Part shown: positions 9,810 to 18,254 of the stretch, one piece after another | Numbering within the stretch: position 1 is the stretch's first letter | Layout of the letters: every line of letters begins with the position of its first letter | DNA from: Fidelibacterota bacterium | Lineage (GTDB): Bacteria > Fidelibacterota > UBA8477 > JABMPR01 | NCBI GenBank assembly: GCA_018650795.1 | Contig: JABIFG010000241.1 | Location: 1-64,000 of the forward strand | Direction: 5' to 3' | DNA length: 64,000 nt | Translations under genes and position numbers: made by a program | The notes under the pieces: model-generated | What the model was told of the DNA's origin: nothing | Database searches by the model: none | What the model saw: only the letters and a program-made list of their open reading frames with translations

Positions 9810-9948
9810 AGATTACTTCCTTAGTACAAGCTCATTCACGATTATTTGAGTAGCGTTTAATCTAATCTGAAAGCGTGGTGACAAAACACGGTTTTTGTGC
9901 TATTGCCCAGCTTCAGATTGAGTTAACCAGTTGCCAGGATGAGAACTA

Positions 9949-10935
9949 TCAGCTTAAAATATCTTCAATCATTTTTAATTCCCGAGTCTCAAAATCCAGA
10001 TTGCCAAGAGCCTGTACAGCCTCCTCGATTTGAGATACTCTGGATGCACCGATCAGTGCTGATGTCACTTCTTCTTTTCTCAGGACCCAGGCAATCGCTA
10101 ATTGGGCCACATTCTGACCCCGCTTATCGGCAATCTTTTTCAAAGCTCGGACCTTACTCAATTGCTCGTCTTTAATAAACTCCGGTTTGAGATAACGCCC
10201 ATCCCGAACTGCTCGCGAATCTTCAGGAAAACCTGCGAGATAACGATCTGTCAAAACTCCCTGAGCAAGAGGCGAGAAAACAATGGAGCCCATACCATTC
10301 TTCTTTAGCTCCTCAAAAAGACCTTTTTCTGGCAGACGGTGAAACATATTGTATTTGGGTTGATGTATGAGACAGGGCGTTCCAAGATCTCGGAGAATTT
10401 TTGCAGCCTGTCTGGTCTGTTCGGGATTATAAGAGGATATCCCAACATACAGGGCTTTTCCACTTCGAACGATATGATCCAAAGCACCCATGGTCTCCTC
10501 AAGTGGTGTGCTTGTGTCAGGACGATGATGATAAAAAATATCTACATAGTCTAGGCCCATGCGTTTGAGACTCTGATCAATACTGGCAATCAAATACTTC
10601 CGGCTTCCGTGATCGCCATAAGGACCAGGCCACATATCCCAGCCAGCTTTGGTAGAAATCATCAGTTCATCGCGATAACAGGTAAAATCTGCGCCAAAGA
10701 GTTTACCGAAAGTCGTTTCAGCAGCCCCATACGGAGGACCATAATTATTTGCCAGGTCAAAATGGGTAATCCCCAGATCGAAAGCCCGCCTTAGCATGGA
10801 CTGAGCTGTGTTATAGTCGTCTGGTTCGCCAAAATTATGCCAGAGCCCCAGTGAGATTTTCGGTAATAAAATACCGCTCACCCCACATCTTTTGTAGCTC
10901 ATTGAATCATATCGTGTTTCAGCCGCCCAATTCAT
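9949..10935 (-). CDS. Aldo/keto reductase, YghZ (AKR14)-like
   Basis: The TIM-barrel AKR tetrad is visible: Asp and Tyr in FDLANNYGPPYG, Lys in STKAGWDMWPGPYG, His in FYHHRPD. A C-terminal ALIGASRVSQIEE NADPH-binding segment follows. The DMWPGPYG and NNYGPPYG signatures are typical of the L-glyceraldehyde-3-phosphate/methylglyoxal reductase YghZ group. Length (328) is normal. It is cytoplasmic. The 22-base gap to the upstream P-loop gene suggests co-transcription. A 139-base non-coding gap separates it from the B12 subunit gene. Confidence 0.9.
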   Translation of the reverse strand: MNWAAETRYDSMSYKRCGVSGILLPKISLGLWHNFGEPDDYNTAQSMLRRAFDLGITHFDLANNYGPPYGAAETTFGKLFGADFTCYRDELMISTKAGWDMWPGPYGDHGSRKYLIASIDQSLKRMGLDYVDIFYHHRPDTSTPLEETMGALDHIVRSGKALYVGISSYNPEQTRQAAKILRDLGTPCLIHQPKYNMFHRLPEKGLFEELKKNGMGSIVFSPLAQGVLTDRYLAGFPEDSRAVRDGRYLKPEFIKDEQLSKVRALKKIADKRGQNVAQLAIAWVLRKEEVTSALIGASRVSQIEEAVQALGNLDFETRELKMIEDILS

Positions 10936-10956
10936 CTTCAGCTTCTCCTATAATTG

Positions 10957-11586
10957 TTAGTCCGCATATAAACCACCCATCGAACTCATCCAGTCCCCCA
11001 CTTTTCCGGCAAGATCATCTATAGATGCTGTGCTAACATCCAACTTTAACACAGGGAGTTTGGACTGTGTGGCCAATTCTATAAAGTGGTCCTGCTCTCT
11101 GCGGAAAACATCAAGATTGTCATATTGAGAAGGATTGCCCGATATCTTGAGACGTTCATCCCGGGCTGCCTCGAATGAGTCATGCGAGCGAATGCACAAC
11201 ACGAGATGAAACCCTAGTTCCTGTAAACCCTCCTCGAGCCATCCAAAATCATAAATTCTACCAAACACTTCTCTTTGGTAAAGCTGAGTTGAGAGATGAA
11301 ACCGATCGATCATCCATGAATAGTATCTTTGGAGTTGGAATAGTTTTAGCCAGGTACGATAGGTTTCCATGGCTTGATTTTCTTCATGAGCTTCAAAATT
11401 AATAAGACCCCTGCCCCATGGAAAATTGGTGAACGTACACCACTCAGCTGAGATCAAGGGTGAGTGATACCGATATTTGCGAGGTCCAACCAACTGGGGG
11501 TGCTCATTCAGAGCAAAAGCCAAGTCTGTTTTTCCAGTAAGACGGGTACCCTCCAAAATGATTTTGGGGCAAAGTTTGTCTCCCAA
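10957..11586 (-). CDS. P-loop nucleotide kinase-like protein
   Basis: A Walker A motif GTRLTGKT lies at residues 13-20, in the N-terminal position usual for thymidylate/deoxynucleoside kinases. A DRFHLS element occurs mid-protein (compare DRxxxS of dNK/TMP kinases), and an Arg/Lys-rich lid-like stretch follows (ARDERLKISG). The 209-residue length suits this group. The start is TTG at 11586 with AAGGAA upstream; no ATG precedes the Walker motif. The substrate is unknown and the family assignment is by motif only. Confidence 0.65.
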   Translation of the reverse strand: MGDKLCPKIILEGTRLTGKTDLAFALNEHPQLVGPRKYRYHSPLISAEWCTFTNFPWGRGLINFEAHEENQAMETYRTWLKLFQLQRYYSWMIDRFHLSTQLYQREVFGRIYDFGWLEEGLQELGFHLVLCIRSHDSFEAARDERLKISGNPSQYDNLDVFRREQDHFIELATQSKLPVLKLDVSTASIDDLAGKVGDWMSSMGGLYAD

Positions 11587-11642
11587 TTTGGTGTTTCCTT
11601 CTTTAAGGCATAGAGTGAATAGTCTTGGTCAATAGTTTATAC

Positions 11643-11672
11643 AAAAAACCCCATGCAACAACACGGGGTTTT
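11643..11672 (-). terminator. Rho-independent terminator of the SDR gene
   Basis: Read on the minus strand, TTAAAACCCCGTG pairs with CATGGGGTTTTTT and ends in a T run. It lies about 20 bases after the stop of the SDR gene at 11694. The stem is GC-rich in its core, with a single mismatch. Confidence 0.85.
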
Positions 11673-11693
11673 AATAATTCAGGCCTGAGTTAA

Positions 11694-12410
11694 TTACCAG
11701 TCCAGGAGTTTCCCATCCCTGTAGAATCCACCGGTGGGTCCATCTGGAGGAAGCTTGGCTGCCCAAAGAATACCTGCAATACCCTCTTCAATTGAGCGCT
11801 CCGCATTGGGACCTCCCATATCTGTTCTTACCCAACCCGGACAAACTGAGTTGACCTTGATGCGAGTATCTTCCAATTCCTTGGACAATATAACAGTCAT
11901 GGCATTCATGGCAGCTTTAGACATCCGATAGGCTGGCCAACCTGCCTTCATGTGGTTTATTGATCCCATGCCAGTGGAAACATTTACGATACGTGGCTGG
12001 CGTGCTTTCTTAAGCAAATCGTAAAAAGCCTGAACCATGCGTAAAGCGCCGACAGTATTGACTGAATAGGCCTCTTCAACGAGTTCAGGGTTGATGGTGA
12101 AACAGGTTACCTGGCTATCCAGGCCGCCTGGTTCAATAATGACACCAGCATTATTAATGAGGAGATCGAGGTGGTCAAATTGTGACTGAACATAGGATGA
12201 TAGTGCTGTTACGTGACGCGCCTTGCTCACATCTGCCTCAAAACCTTCAATATCCAGACCAGCTTCTTGCAGTTTGGCTGAGGCATTATCAATTTCGATC
12301 TTATTGCGCCCAACCATAAAAACTTTATAATCATCTTCGGCGAGAGCTTTGGTCAGAGCATGACCCAGACCTCTGTTTGCTCCCGTTACGATGGCTACTT
12401 TTCTATACAT
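11694..12410 (-). CDS. Short-chain dehydrogenase/reductase
   Basis: A Rossmann TGANRGLGHA motif (residues 8-17) binds the cofactor. NNAG is present, the catalytic Ser lies in VNVSTGMGS and the Tyr-x3-Lys in YRMSKAA, with a PGWVRTDMGG segment after it. The 238-residue length is typical of classical SDRs. The post-catalytic PGWVRTDMGGP resembles carbonyl-reductase-like SDRs. The substrate is unknown. It is followed by its own terminator. Confidence 0.93.
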   Translation of the reverse strand: MYRKVAIVTGANRGLGHALTKALAEDDYKVFMVGRNKIEIDNASAKLQEAGLDIEGFEADVSKARHVTALSSYVQSQFDHLDLLINNAGVIIEPGGLDSQVTCFTINPELVEEAYSVNTVGALRMVQAFYDLLKKARQPRIVNVSTGMGSINHMKAGWPAYRMSKAAMNAMTVILSKELEDTRIKVNSVCPGWVRTDMGGPNAERSIEEGIAGILWAAKLPPDGPTGGFYRDGKLLDW

Positions 12411-12512
12411 ATTTCGAGACTTCTCCTCGTTTATTCTTCAAAAATCAGCAAAATAATTTTCCTTGCTGTTTCGCGCTTTCTATAACAGAAAGAATGGACT
12501 TACACAAGGATT

Positions 12513-12992
12513 TTACGTGTTTTTTGCTTTTGTTATAAATTTTGTCAAATTGGCCTTGGCCTGTTTACGAATATTTACCTTTACCACTGAGTTCCATCCC
12601 ATGAGAAATCCAAGTGGTCCCAGAGCCATACGACTCCATCTCCAGAAATCAAAATGATCGGTATGTTGGATTATTTTGCCGTCTTTAAATTTGAACTCAG
12701 CATGGATTTTGTTGTGAACTTTGCGGTGGGTCTTACCAAAATCATATTTCGCGGACCAATCAGCTTGGCCGGTTGAATCATCTGCCTGGAAATTTTCAGC
12801 TACAACTTCAAGGGAACGGGACTGGAGACATAGCATTTTCCACATCATTCCTATTTCTGGACCTTTAAGGTTTTGGAAGACCGGATCATCAAATACGGCA
12901 TCAGGATGATAGCTGTTAGTCATTGCCTGACTATCCTTTTCAGAAAAAGCCTTAAAAAATTGCTCTATCAGTAATTCGTTTGAATGTGTCAT
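12513..12992 (-). CDS. SnoaL/NTF2-like protein
   Basis: The 159-residue product has the NTF2-fold signature: an N-terminal helix pair (LLIEQFFKAFSEKDSQAMTN), YHPDAVFDDPVF, and a late strand with DGKIIQHTDHFDFWRW. Ketosteroid-isomerase/SnoaL-like proteins bind small hydrophobic ligands in a cone-shaped cavity; some are enzymes and many are of unknown role. A basic C-terminal helix (KQAKANLTKFITKAK) extends past the domain. It lies 102 bases upstream of the SDR gene, possibly in one transcript. Confidence 0.8.
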   Translation of the reverse strand: MTHSNELLIEQFFKAFSEKDSQAMTNSYHPDAVFDDPVFQNLKGPEIGMMWKMLCLQSRSLEVVAENFQADDSTGQADWSAKYDFGKTHRKVHNKIHAEFKFKDGKIIQHTDHFDFWRWSRMALGPLGFLMGWNSVVKVNIRKQAKANLTKFITKAKNT

Positions 12993-13131
12993 TATCCCGA
13001 CCTTGTGTGGTTAGCCACAGTATGGACTCAAATAAATCTAAATGATTGTCTTTCGCCACAAAAAAAAGTGGGGAAATTATTCATAAACATGCTTCACCAG
13101 AAAGAGGGTTCGATGAAGATGACTCAGGTAT

Positions 13132-14205
13132 TTATTGGGATGATTTCTTGAGGCTTTTTCGGACATAGGTTAAGAGAGGCAGCTCAAGATACTGGTATGC
13201 TAAAAGCGCACTGAGAATACACAGGACAAGCATTCCCACAATAAAAACGAAATTGGAAAGGATTTCATTCAATCCAAATGCTTGATACAATTTTCCAGAA
13301 GCAGAAATAATCAGTATGTGTGAAAGGTAAAGTGTGTAGGAAGCATCACCTATCTTGATAAACAGGTCAGGATAAACTATTTGATATTTCATGTCTAAAC
13401 TGACGAAGCCAAGTACTAGCAGGACTGCTGGTATACCAAAGTTTGCCAGGCGCTCTAAATGAGTCCCCACAGGAATAATCTGAGTGAGTTCAAATCCCAT
13501 TTGATAGAGAATAAACAGTAAAATCGCAACTGGGATGGCCAGCCAGGCGCCTGGTATTTGCCTGGATATTAATACACGCCCAAGAAGAATTCCTGCAGAA
13601 AATTCAAGCAGAAGTGGGTGGGTTAGTCGTTCCAGGAGGAGTGATTCAGGCTGATATATTACCCCCAAAAGCACAAGCATAGTGAAAAAGCTTATCAGAA
13701 GGGGGGCTAAATGTTGACGAGAGACCCACAAAAAAAGCGTGAACACCAGATAAAAAAAGATTTCGAACTCCAGAGTCCAGGCCACTGAAACAACGGGAGG
13801 GCCTGAAGATGGAAACAGCAGGAATGAACTCAGAAAGTCCGGTGTACCTGATAAGGAGCTATTCACCCAACCGGGTTGGACCAACCATACCAGTACCACA
13901 ATTAGAAAGTAAATCCAGTAGTTTGGATAAATGCGAGATAGCCTGTTTTTCAGAAACAACACAGGGCTGATCATTTTGTTATAAATAACCAGCATCATAA
14001 CGAACCCACTGATGACAAAAAAAATATCTACCCCAGCTGCACCAACTCGAAAGCCATCTAAATATTGCCATCCGCTTGACCCATATCTCGCTTCAGCAAC
14101 CCCGAGATGGAGGAATACGATCATAAGCGCTGCCAGCCCTCGCAGCACTTGAAGGCCGGGGCTATAGGTAATGCCTCCAGTATCGATTGGTTTAACTTTC
14201 AACAT
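13132..14205 (-). CDS. Acyltransferase 3 family membrane protein
   Basis: The 357 residues form about ten membrane helices. Acyltransferase-3 hallmarks are present: LRGLAALMIVFLHLG near residues 22-36 (the R...H element), then DIFFVISGFVM, and ISRIYP-like RLSRIYPNYW. These inner-membrane enzymes O-acylate surface carbohydrates or lipids. No SGNH domain is attached. The start follows a CATGAGGACCC stretch. The acceptor is unknown, and no polysaccharide cluster surrounds it. Confidence 0.9.
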   Translation of the reverse strand: MLKVKPIDTGGITYSPGLQVLRGLAALMIVFLHLGVAEARYGSSGWQYLDGFRVGAAGVDIFFVISGFVMMLVIYNKMISPVLFLKNRLSRIYPNYWIYFLIVVLVWLVQPGWVNSSLSGTPDFLSSFLLFPSSGPPVVSVAWTLEFEIFFYLVFTLFLWVSRQHLAPLLISFFTMLVLLGVIYQPESLLLERLTHPLLLEFSAGILLGRVLISRQIPGAWLAIPVAILLFILYQMGFELTQIIPVGTHLERLANFGIPAVLLVLGFVSLDMKYQIVYPDLFIKIGDASYTLYLSHILIISASGKLYQAFGLNEILSNFVFIVGMLVLCILSALLAYQYLELPLLTYVRKSLKKSSQ

Positions 14206-14244
14206 GAGGACCCTGAATTTAGAAAATAAAGTTAGCTAAAATAA

Positions 14245-14278
14245 AAAGCGCCGACACTCACGTTGAGACCGGCGCTTT
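14245..14278 (-). terminator. Terminator of the cold-shock gene
   Basis: A perfect nine-base stem, AAAGCGCCG with CGGCGCTTT, has a 16-base loop and lies about 20 bases after the cold-shock gene stop. On the minus strand the stem is followed by TTTTTAT, which supports intrinsic termination. Confidence 0.85.
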
Positions 14279-14299
14279 AATTGATTTCTTAAATAAGAA

Positions 14300-14512
14300 T
14301 CAAACAGGAGTAACGTTATCTGCCTGTGGGCCTTTTTCGCCCTGAGTAACGTTAAAAGTGACAGCCTGTCCTTCTTTCAAAGAACGACGTCCCTCTGAGT
14401 TAATTGAACGGTAGTGAACGAACACATCCGGACCATCTTCCTGTTGGATAAACCCATAGCCCTTTTCGTCATTGAACCACTTTACCACACCGTTGACTAA
14501 TTCATCAGCCAT
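14300..14512 (-). CDS. csp: Cold-shock domain protein (CspA family)
   Basis: This is a 70-residue single CSD protein. RNP1-like KGYGFIQ and RNP2-like VFVHY motifs form the nucleic-acid face, preceded by [15 protein letters not shown]. It binds single-stranded RNA/DNA as an RNA chaperone. I take the ATG at 14512 (MADELVNG). The frame extends 11 residues further upstream, but they do not belong to the fold. The upstream 400-base gap could include a long regulatory 5' leader, as in other csp genes, though no specific element was recognised. Confidence 0.95.
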   Translation of the reverse strand: MADELVNGVVKWFNDEKGYGFIQQEDGPDVFVHYRSINSEGRRSLKEGQAVTFNVTQGEKGPQADNVTPV

Positions 14513-14953
14513 CTGTACATATACCTCTTTCTTAAAACATACCACCTGAGGCGGCTTCCTACTTATCAGGCTCTTATCCAGTTTCCTGAGATAAGCACTT
14601 TCGCCCCAATTGGACTTTCCTGACTATTGCGTGGAATATTGGGCAGCCAAATCTAAAAGCAAACAATCATTTACTGTTGGAATTCAGCTTTCTTTTTACT
14701 CTGCCTCATATACTCATGACCAATCTTTGAGAAATAATTCAGAGGGAAGTGTTACAGATCCAAAGCGATTCAATCGTCCAAAAACTAAAGCTCTCCACCT
14801 CATAAACTCTGACATCGGTTTATTATTGATTTTAAGATGAGTTCGTAATCCCAGTATGTTGCACATCTTGATGTATAAAGTCGATGCGGTCAACCAATAA
14901 TGATCTCTTTTTGCCCTATTGCTTTCAGTTGAATTCACTTACTTTAAACGCTG
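14513..14953. other. Gene-free divergent intergenic region
   Basis: It lies between the cold-shock gene (leftward) and envC (rightward), so it must hold two divergent promoters. AT-rich stretches are present, but I cannot fix a convincing -35/-10 pair. Open frames of 74-76 codons on both strands show no family resemblance and no good ribosome binding site. No tRNA, DnaA-box cluster or repeat was seen. Confidence 0.5.
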
Positions 14954-16147
14954 ATGCAAAAAGCGATCACTATACTATTATCCATATTCATTACTTTTGG
15001 CTTGTCCTATGGGCAAACAGAGGATCTTGATAAAAGCATTGATTCTCAGTCCAAAAAGCTCAAGGAAATTCGCAAAGAAATTGATCGTTTGAATTCACGA
15101 ATTAATAAAACCCAGAAAGACGAAAAGGCGACACTGAAACAAATTCAGAATCTGGATAAACAGATTGCCATGGTGACGCAGTTGAAAAAAGAGCTGCAAA
15201 AAGAAAGACGCCTAAAGGAAAGCCAGATCAATCTTCTGAGCGAGACCATTCAAACTACAGATCAAAAAATTCTGGTGATGAAGGAGCGTGCTGCCAGACG
15301 AGCTGTGCGGGCATACAAATTGGGGCAAAATCGTGATATCGACTTATTGCTTACCTCAGGGGATGTTCATCAAGCCCTACGCCGATCCGCCTATCTTTCA
15401 GCCATCAATGAAGCTGAGAAAATCACTTTGAATGAACTTCAGGGAATGATTACAAGCAATCGAAGAGATCAAAATAGCTTGACAAAAAAATTAGGTGAAG
15501 TGAAACGAAATATTCGGGAAGAAGAACAGGCCGGTCGACAAATCTCTTCTCAACAAAAGAAAAAAGAGTCACAGCTAAAAACGCTGAAACGAGACCGTAA
15601 GAGCATGCAACAGCAGGTTAAAACGAAGCAAGCTGCTGCTAAAAAAATCCAGGGTATGATTCAGGATTTTGAGAAGCAAAAACAGGAAATACTTAGAGAT
15701 TTAGCCCGCCATTGGGGTATGACGCCAGAGCAGGCAGCCCAGGAATTTGCAAAAAACAAAGGTAAGCTTTCCTGGCCTGTTCAGGGAACTCTGGTAGGTC
15801 GCTTTGGACCTCATAAAAATGAAAAGCTCGGAACCGTTACTTCTAACCCTGGGATAGATATAAAAGCCCCAAAAGGGAAGAGTGTAAGGGCGGTTATGCA
15901 CGGCAAAGTCATTGCCATTACATGGATTCCAGGTTTTGGTAATACGATCATTGTGGGGCATGGTGATAGCTATTATACAGTTTATGCTCATATCGATAAT
16001 ATTCAGGTTAATATGAACGGATATGTTCTCAAGGATCAGATTATTGCACAAGTCAGCGATACGGGCAGTCTTGATGGAGCACGTTTGCATTTTGAAGTCT
16101 GGCGCGGAAAAGATAAAGTAGACCCCTTAAAGTGGCTGAAACGCTAA
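14954..16147 (+). CDS. envC: Murein hydrolase activator, EnvC-like
   Basis: The 397-residue product starts with a signal peptide (ending at SYGQ). About 230 residues of charged coiled coil follow (roughly 25-255), then a LytM/M23 domain (270-397). The domain looks catalytically degenerate: the first zinc ligand of the usual HxG(V/I)D is Asn (NPGIDI) and the HLH pair is RLH (ARLHFEVW). That is the state of EnvC-type proteins, which activate amidases at the division site rather than cleaving peptidoglycan. Its last codons overlap the start of holB by 16 bases. Confidence 0.88.
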   Translation: MQKAITILLSIFITFGLSYGQTEDLDKSIDSQSKKLKEIRKEIDRLNSRINKTQKDEKATLKQIQNLDKQIAMVTQLKKELQKERRLKESQINLLSETIQTTDQKILVMKERAARRAVRAYKLGQNRDIDLLLTSGDVHQALRRSAYLSAINEAEKITLNELQGMITSNRRDQNSLTKKLGEVKRNIREEEQAGRQISSQQKKKESQLKTLKRDRKSMQQQVKTKQAAAKKIQGMIQDFEKQKQEILRDLARHWGMTPEQAAQEFAKNKGKLSWPVQGTLVGRFGPHKNEKLGTVTSNPGIDIKAPKGKSVRAVMHGKVIAITWIPGFGNTIIVGHGDSYYTVYAHIDNIQVNMNGYVLKDQIIAQVSDTGSLDGARLHFEVWRGKDKVDPLKWLKR

Positions 16148-17265
16148 ACCCATTTAATATCATCGGACAAGAACAGACTCGCCAATATTGGGAGTCACTC
16201 ATTCGTTCCGGACGATTGGGACACGCCCACATTCTCAGCGGACATTCTGGTGTAGGAAAAGATGCCATGGCTTTCACAATTGCATCAAGCCTTAACTGCA
16301 AAGCGGATTCAAATAAGCCCTGTGGAGAATGTTCTGCCTGCCATCAAATGCAGCATTTTGAACATCCCTCTTTGCAGCTCCTTTTTGCCTTGCCGCGACG
16401 TTCCGCCAGCCAAACCGATCCCTTTGCCGGTATTAAGGAAGGGGAAATGACCCTGATAAACGAAGAGCTAGGCAAAAAAATCAATTGGCCATACTATCAT
16501 TTACAGATTGACGGGGCCAACGATATCAGGATTGCGGCTATTCGTAAATTGAGGAAGGATATTTACCTTTCACATGACGTCGGCTCTACACGGGTTGTCA
16601 TTATTCTCCGTGCACACAGAATGAATGTAGAAGCAGCCAACGCCCTTTTAAAAATTTTAGAGGAGCCACCTGAGGGGACTGTGTTCCTCCTGACAACCGA
16701 ATTTCCAGATCGTTTACCTGATACTATTCGCTCGCGTTGTGCCATACATCATATTCCTGATTTAAACTGGATGCTCATCAGAGATGACCTGGTCGAAAAG
16801 AAGGGGATTGATGCCGTTCAGGCTGAAATCAGTGCTCGTATGTCCATGGGAGACCTGGCTGCAGCTCACACTTATGCAGAACAGGACAATACATTTTGGC
16901 TGGATCGTATAAGAGCAACCTTAAATACATTGGCTCGAGAAGATTTTGTCTCAGTTCACAAACAAACCCTGCTTCTTAAAGACAACGATCTTGAGAATGA
17001 TGAGTCCAGACAACAATTTCTCTCCCTGCTGATTCTCTTTTTTAGAGATGTCGCTCTGGATATTAAACCAGGGGATACGGCTCTCTGGGTGACCCAGGTC
17101 GAACAAATGCAAAAGCTGTTTCCAGATTGTGATAGCCACCGTGCCATAAAAGCGATCGAGCGCACAAAGGATGCATTAGCACGTAAAGTTCATTTGCAGC
17201 TTGCAATTACTGCCTTATTTTTCCAACTACGAAAACACCTGCGGGGACAAACAACCCAGGATTAA
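16132..17265 (+). CDS. holB: DNA polymerase III delta' subunit
   Basis: This AAA+ clamp-loader protein of 377 residues has P-loop SGHSGVGKDAMA (about residues 36-47). A zinc module of four Cys (CKADSNKPCGECSAC) follows, then the SRC motif in IRSRCAIH. Delta' is the stator of the clamp loader that places the DnaN ring on DNA. The start is GTG at 16132 inside the envC 3' end, keeping the conserved NPFNIIGQEQTR beginning. ricT follows by about 50 bases, the same order as holB-ricT in Firmicutes and other phyla. Confidence 0.93.
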   Translation: MAETLNPFNIIGQEQTRQYWESLIRSGRLGHAHILSGHSGVGKDAMAFTIASSLNCKADSNKPCGECSACHQMQHFEHPSLQLLFALPRRSASQTDPFAGIKEGEMTLINEELGKKINWPYYHLQIDGANDIRIAAIRKLRKDIYLSHDVGSTRVVIILRAHRMNVEAANALLKILEEPPEGTVFLLTTEFPDRLPDTIRSRCAIHHIPDLNWMLIRDDLVEKKGIDAVQAEISARMSMGDLAAAHTYAEQDNTFWLDRIRATLNTLAREDFVSVHKQTLLLKDNDLENDESRQQFLSLLILFFRDVALDIKPGDTALWVTQVEQMQKLFPDCDSHRAIKAIERTKDALARKVHLQLAITALFFQLRKHLRGQTTQD

Positions 17266-17318
17266 ACGTGAAAGAATAGAACCAGCGGTCCCAGGATCAA
17301 TGGTCAGGATATAAATAC

Positions 17319-18248
17319 ATGACACACTTTGCACAGCACAGCCCGACACCTTCTGAGAAAGATGAGCCCAAACCCCCAGGATTGGTGAAGATCAGTTTCA
17401 AGGGTAATCGCCGTGAAACTTTCTTAAATTCAGGAAATCTTGCTTTAAAATCTGGTGACTATGTCGTGGTAGAAACCGAACTTGGTGAAGATATCGGTTT
17501 GGTTGCACCCGTCTGTAATAAAGTAGAGGGTTGCAACCGTTGCCCCAGTACGGAGCCAGCATTTAACAATCGGAAAAATGGCGAATCTATTCACACCCTC
17601 CTCCGCAAGGCCAATGATAAGGAAATTGGCACACATCATAATAATCGTCGCGATGAACCAGATGCCTTCAATCGTGGACTGGACCTCATTAGTAAGAATG
17701 GCCTGAAAATGAAACTGGTTGATGTAGAATATCAGTTGGACCGCCGTAAAATGACCTTCTTCTATACAGCCGAAGAGCGGGTTGATTTTCGACAACTGGT
17801 TAAAGATCTGGCCTATGAGTTTAGAACACGTATTGAGATGCGACAAATTGGTGTCCGCGATTATGCCCGACGTCTGGATGGCCAGGGACCCTGTGGTCAA
17901 CAGATTTGCTGCTCCCGTTTTATGGATGGCTTTGAGCCCGTAACTACCCAGTACGCCAAAGATCAGAATCTGCCAATTAATCCAAGCAAGCTTAGTGGCG
18001 CCTGTGGAAAACTGAAATGTTGTCTACGCTTTGAATGGGATTTTTATCATGAAGCCATGAAAGACTTCCCTTCCGTCGGTCTGCCCCTGGAAACCAAAGA
18101 AGGACTTGGCACTATCATATCAAATGATGTACTCAATGGACGCTGCACTGTTTCTCATGATCAGGGTGGTATTGAGGTATATGACCTTGAGACCATCAAA
18201 AAAGCACTCAAGCATATGGATGCTGATTATAACGAAAGAAAGAACTAA
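17319..18248 (+). CDS. ricT: PSP1-domain protein RicT (YaaT)
   Basis: This 309-residue PSP1-domain protein has the characteristic paired cysteine blocks CGQQICCSRF and CGKLKCCLRFE, plus NRCPSTEP-like Cys upstream. In Bacillus, RicT with RicA and RicF forms an Fe-S complex affecting RNase Y activity and phosphorelay. Outside Firmicutes the role is less clear. It lies between holB and metG, a common gene order, and ends 6 bases before metG. Confidence 0.92.
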   Translation: MTHFAQHSPTPSEKDEPKPPGLVKISFKGNRRETFLNSGNLALKSGDYVVVETELGEDIGLVAPVCNKVEGCNRCPSTEPAFNNRKNGESIHTLLRKANDKEIGTHHNNRRDEPDAFNRGLDLISKNGLKMKLVDVEYQLDRRKMTFFYTAEERVDFRQLVKDLAYEFRTRIEMRQIGVRDYARRLDGQGPCGQQICCSRFMDGFEPVTTQYAKDQNLPINPSKLSGACGKLKCCLRFEWDFYHEAMKDFPSVGLPLETKEGLGTIISNDVLNGRCTVSHDQGGIEVYDLETIKKALKHMDADYNERKN

Positions 18249-18254
18249 GACCTT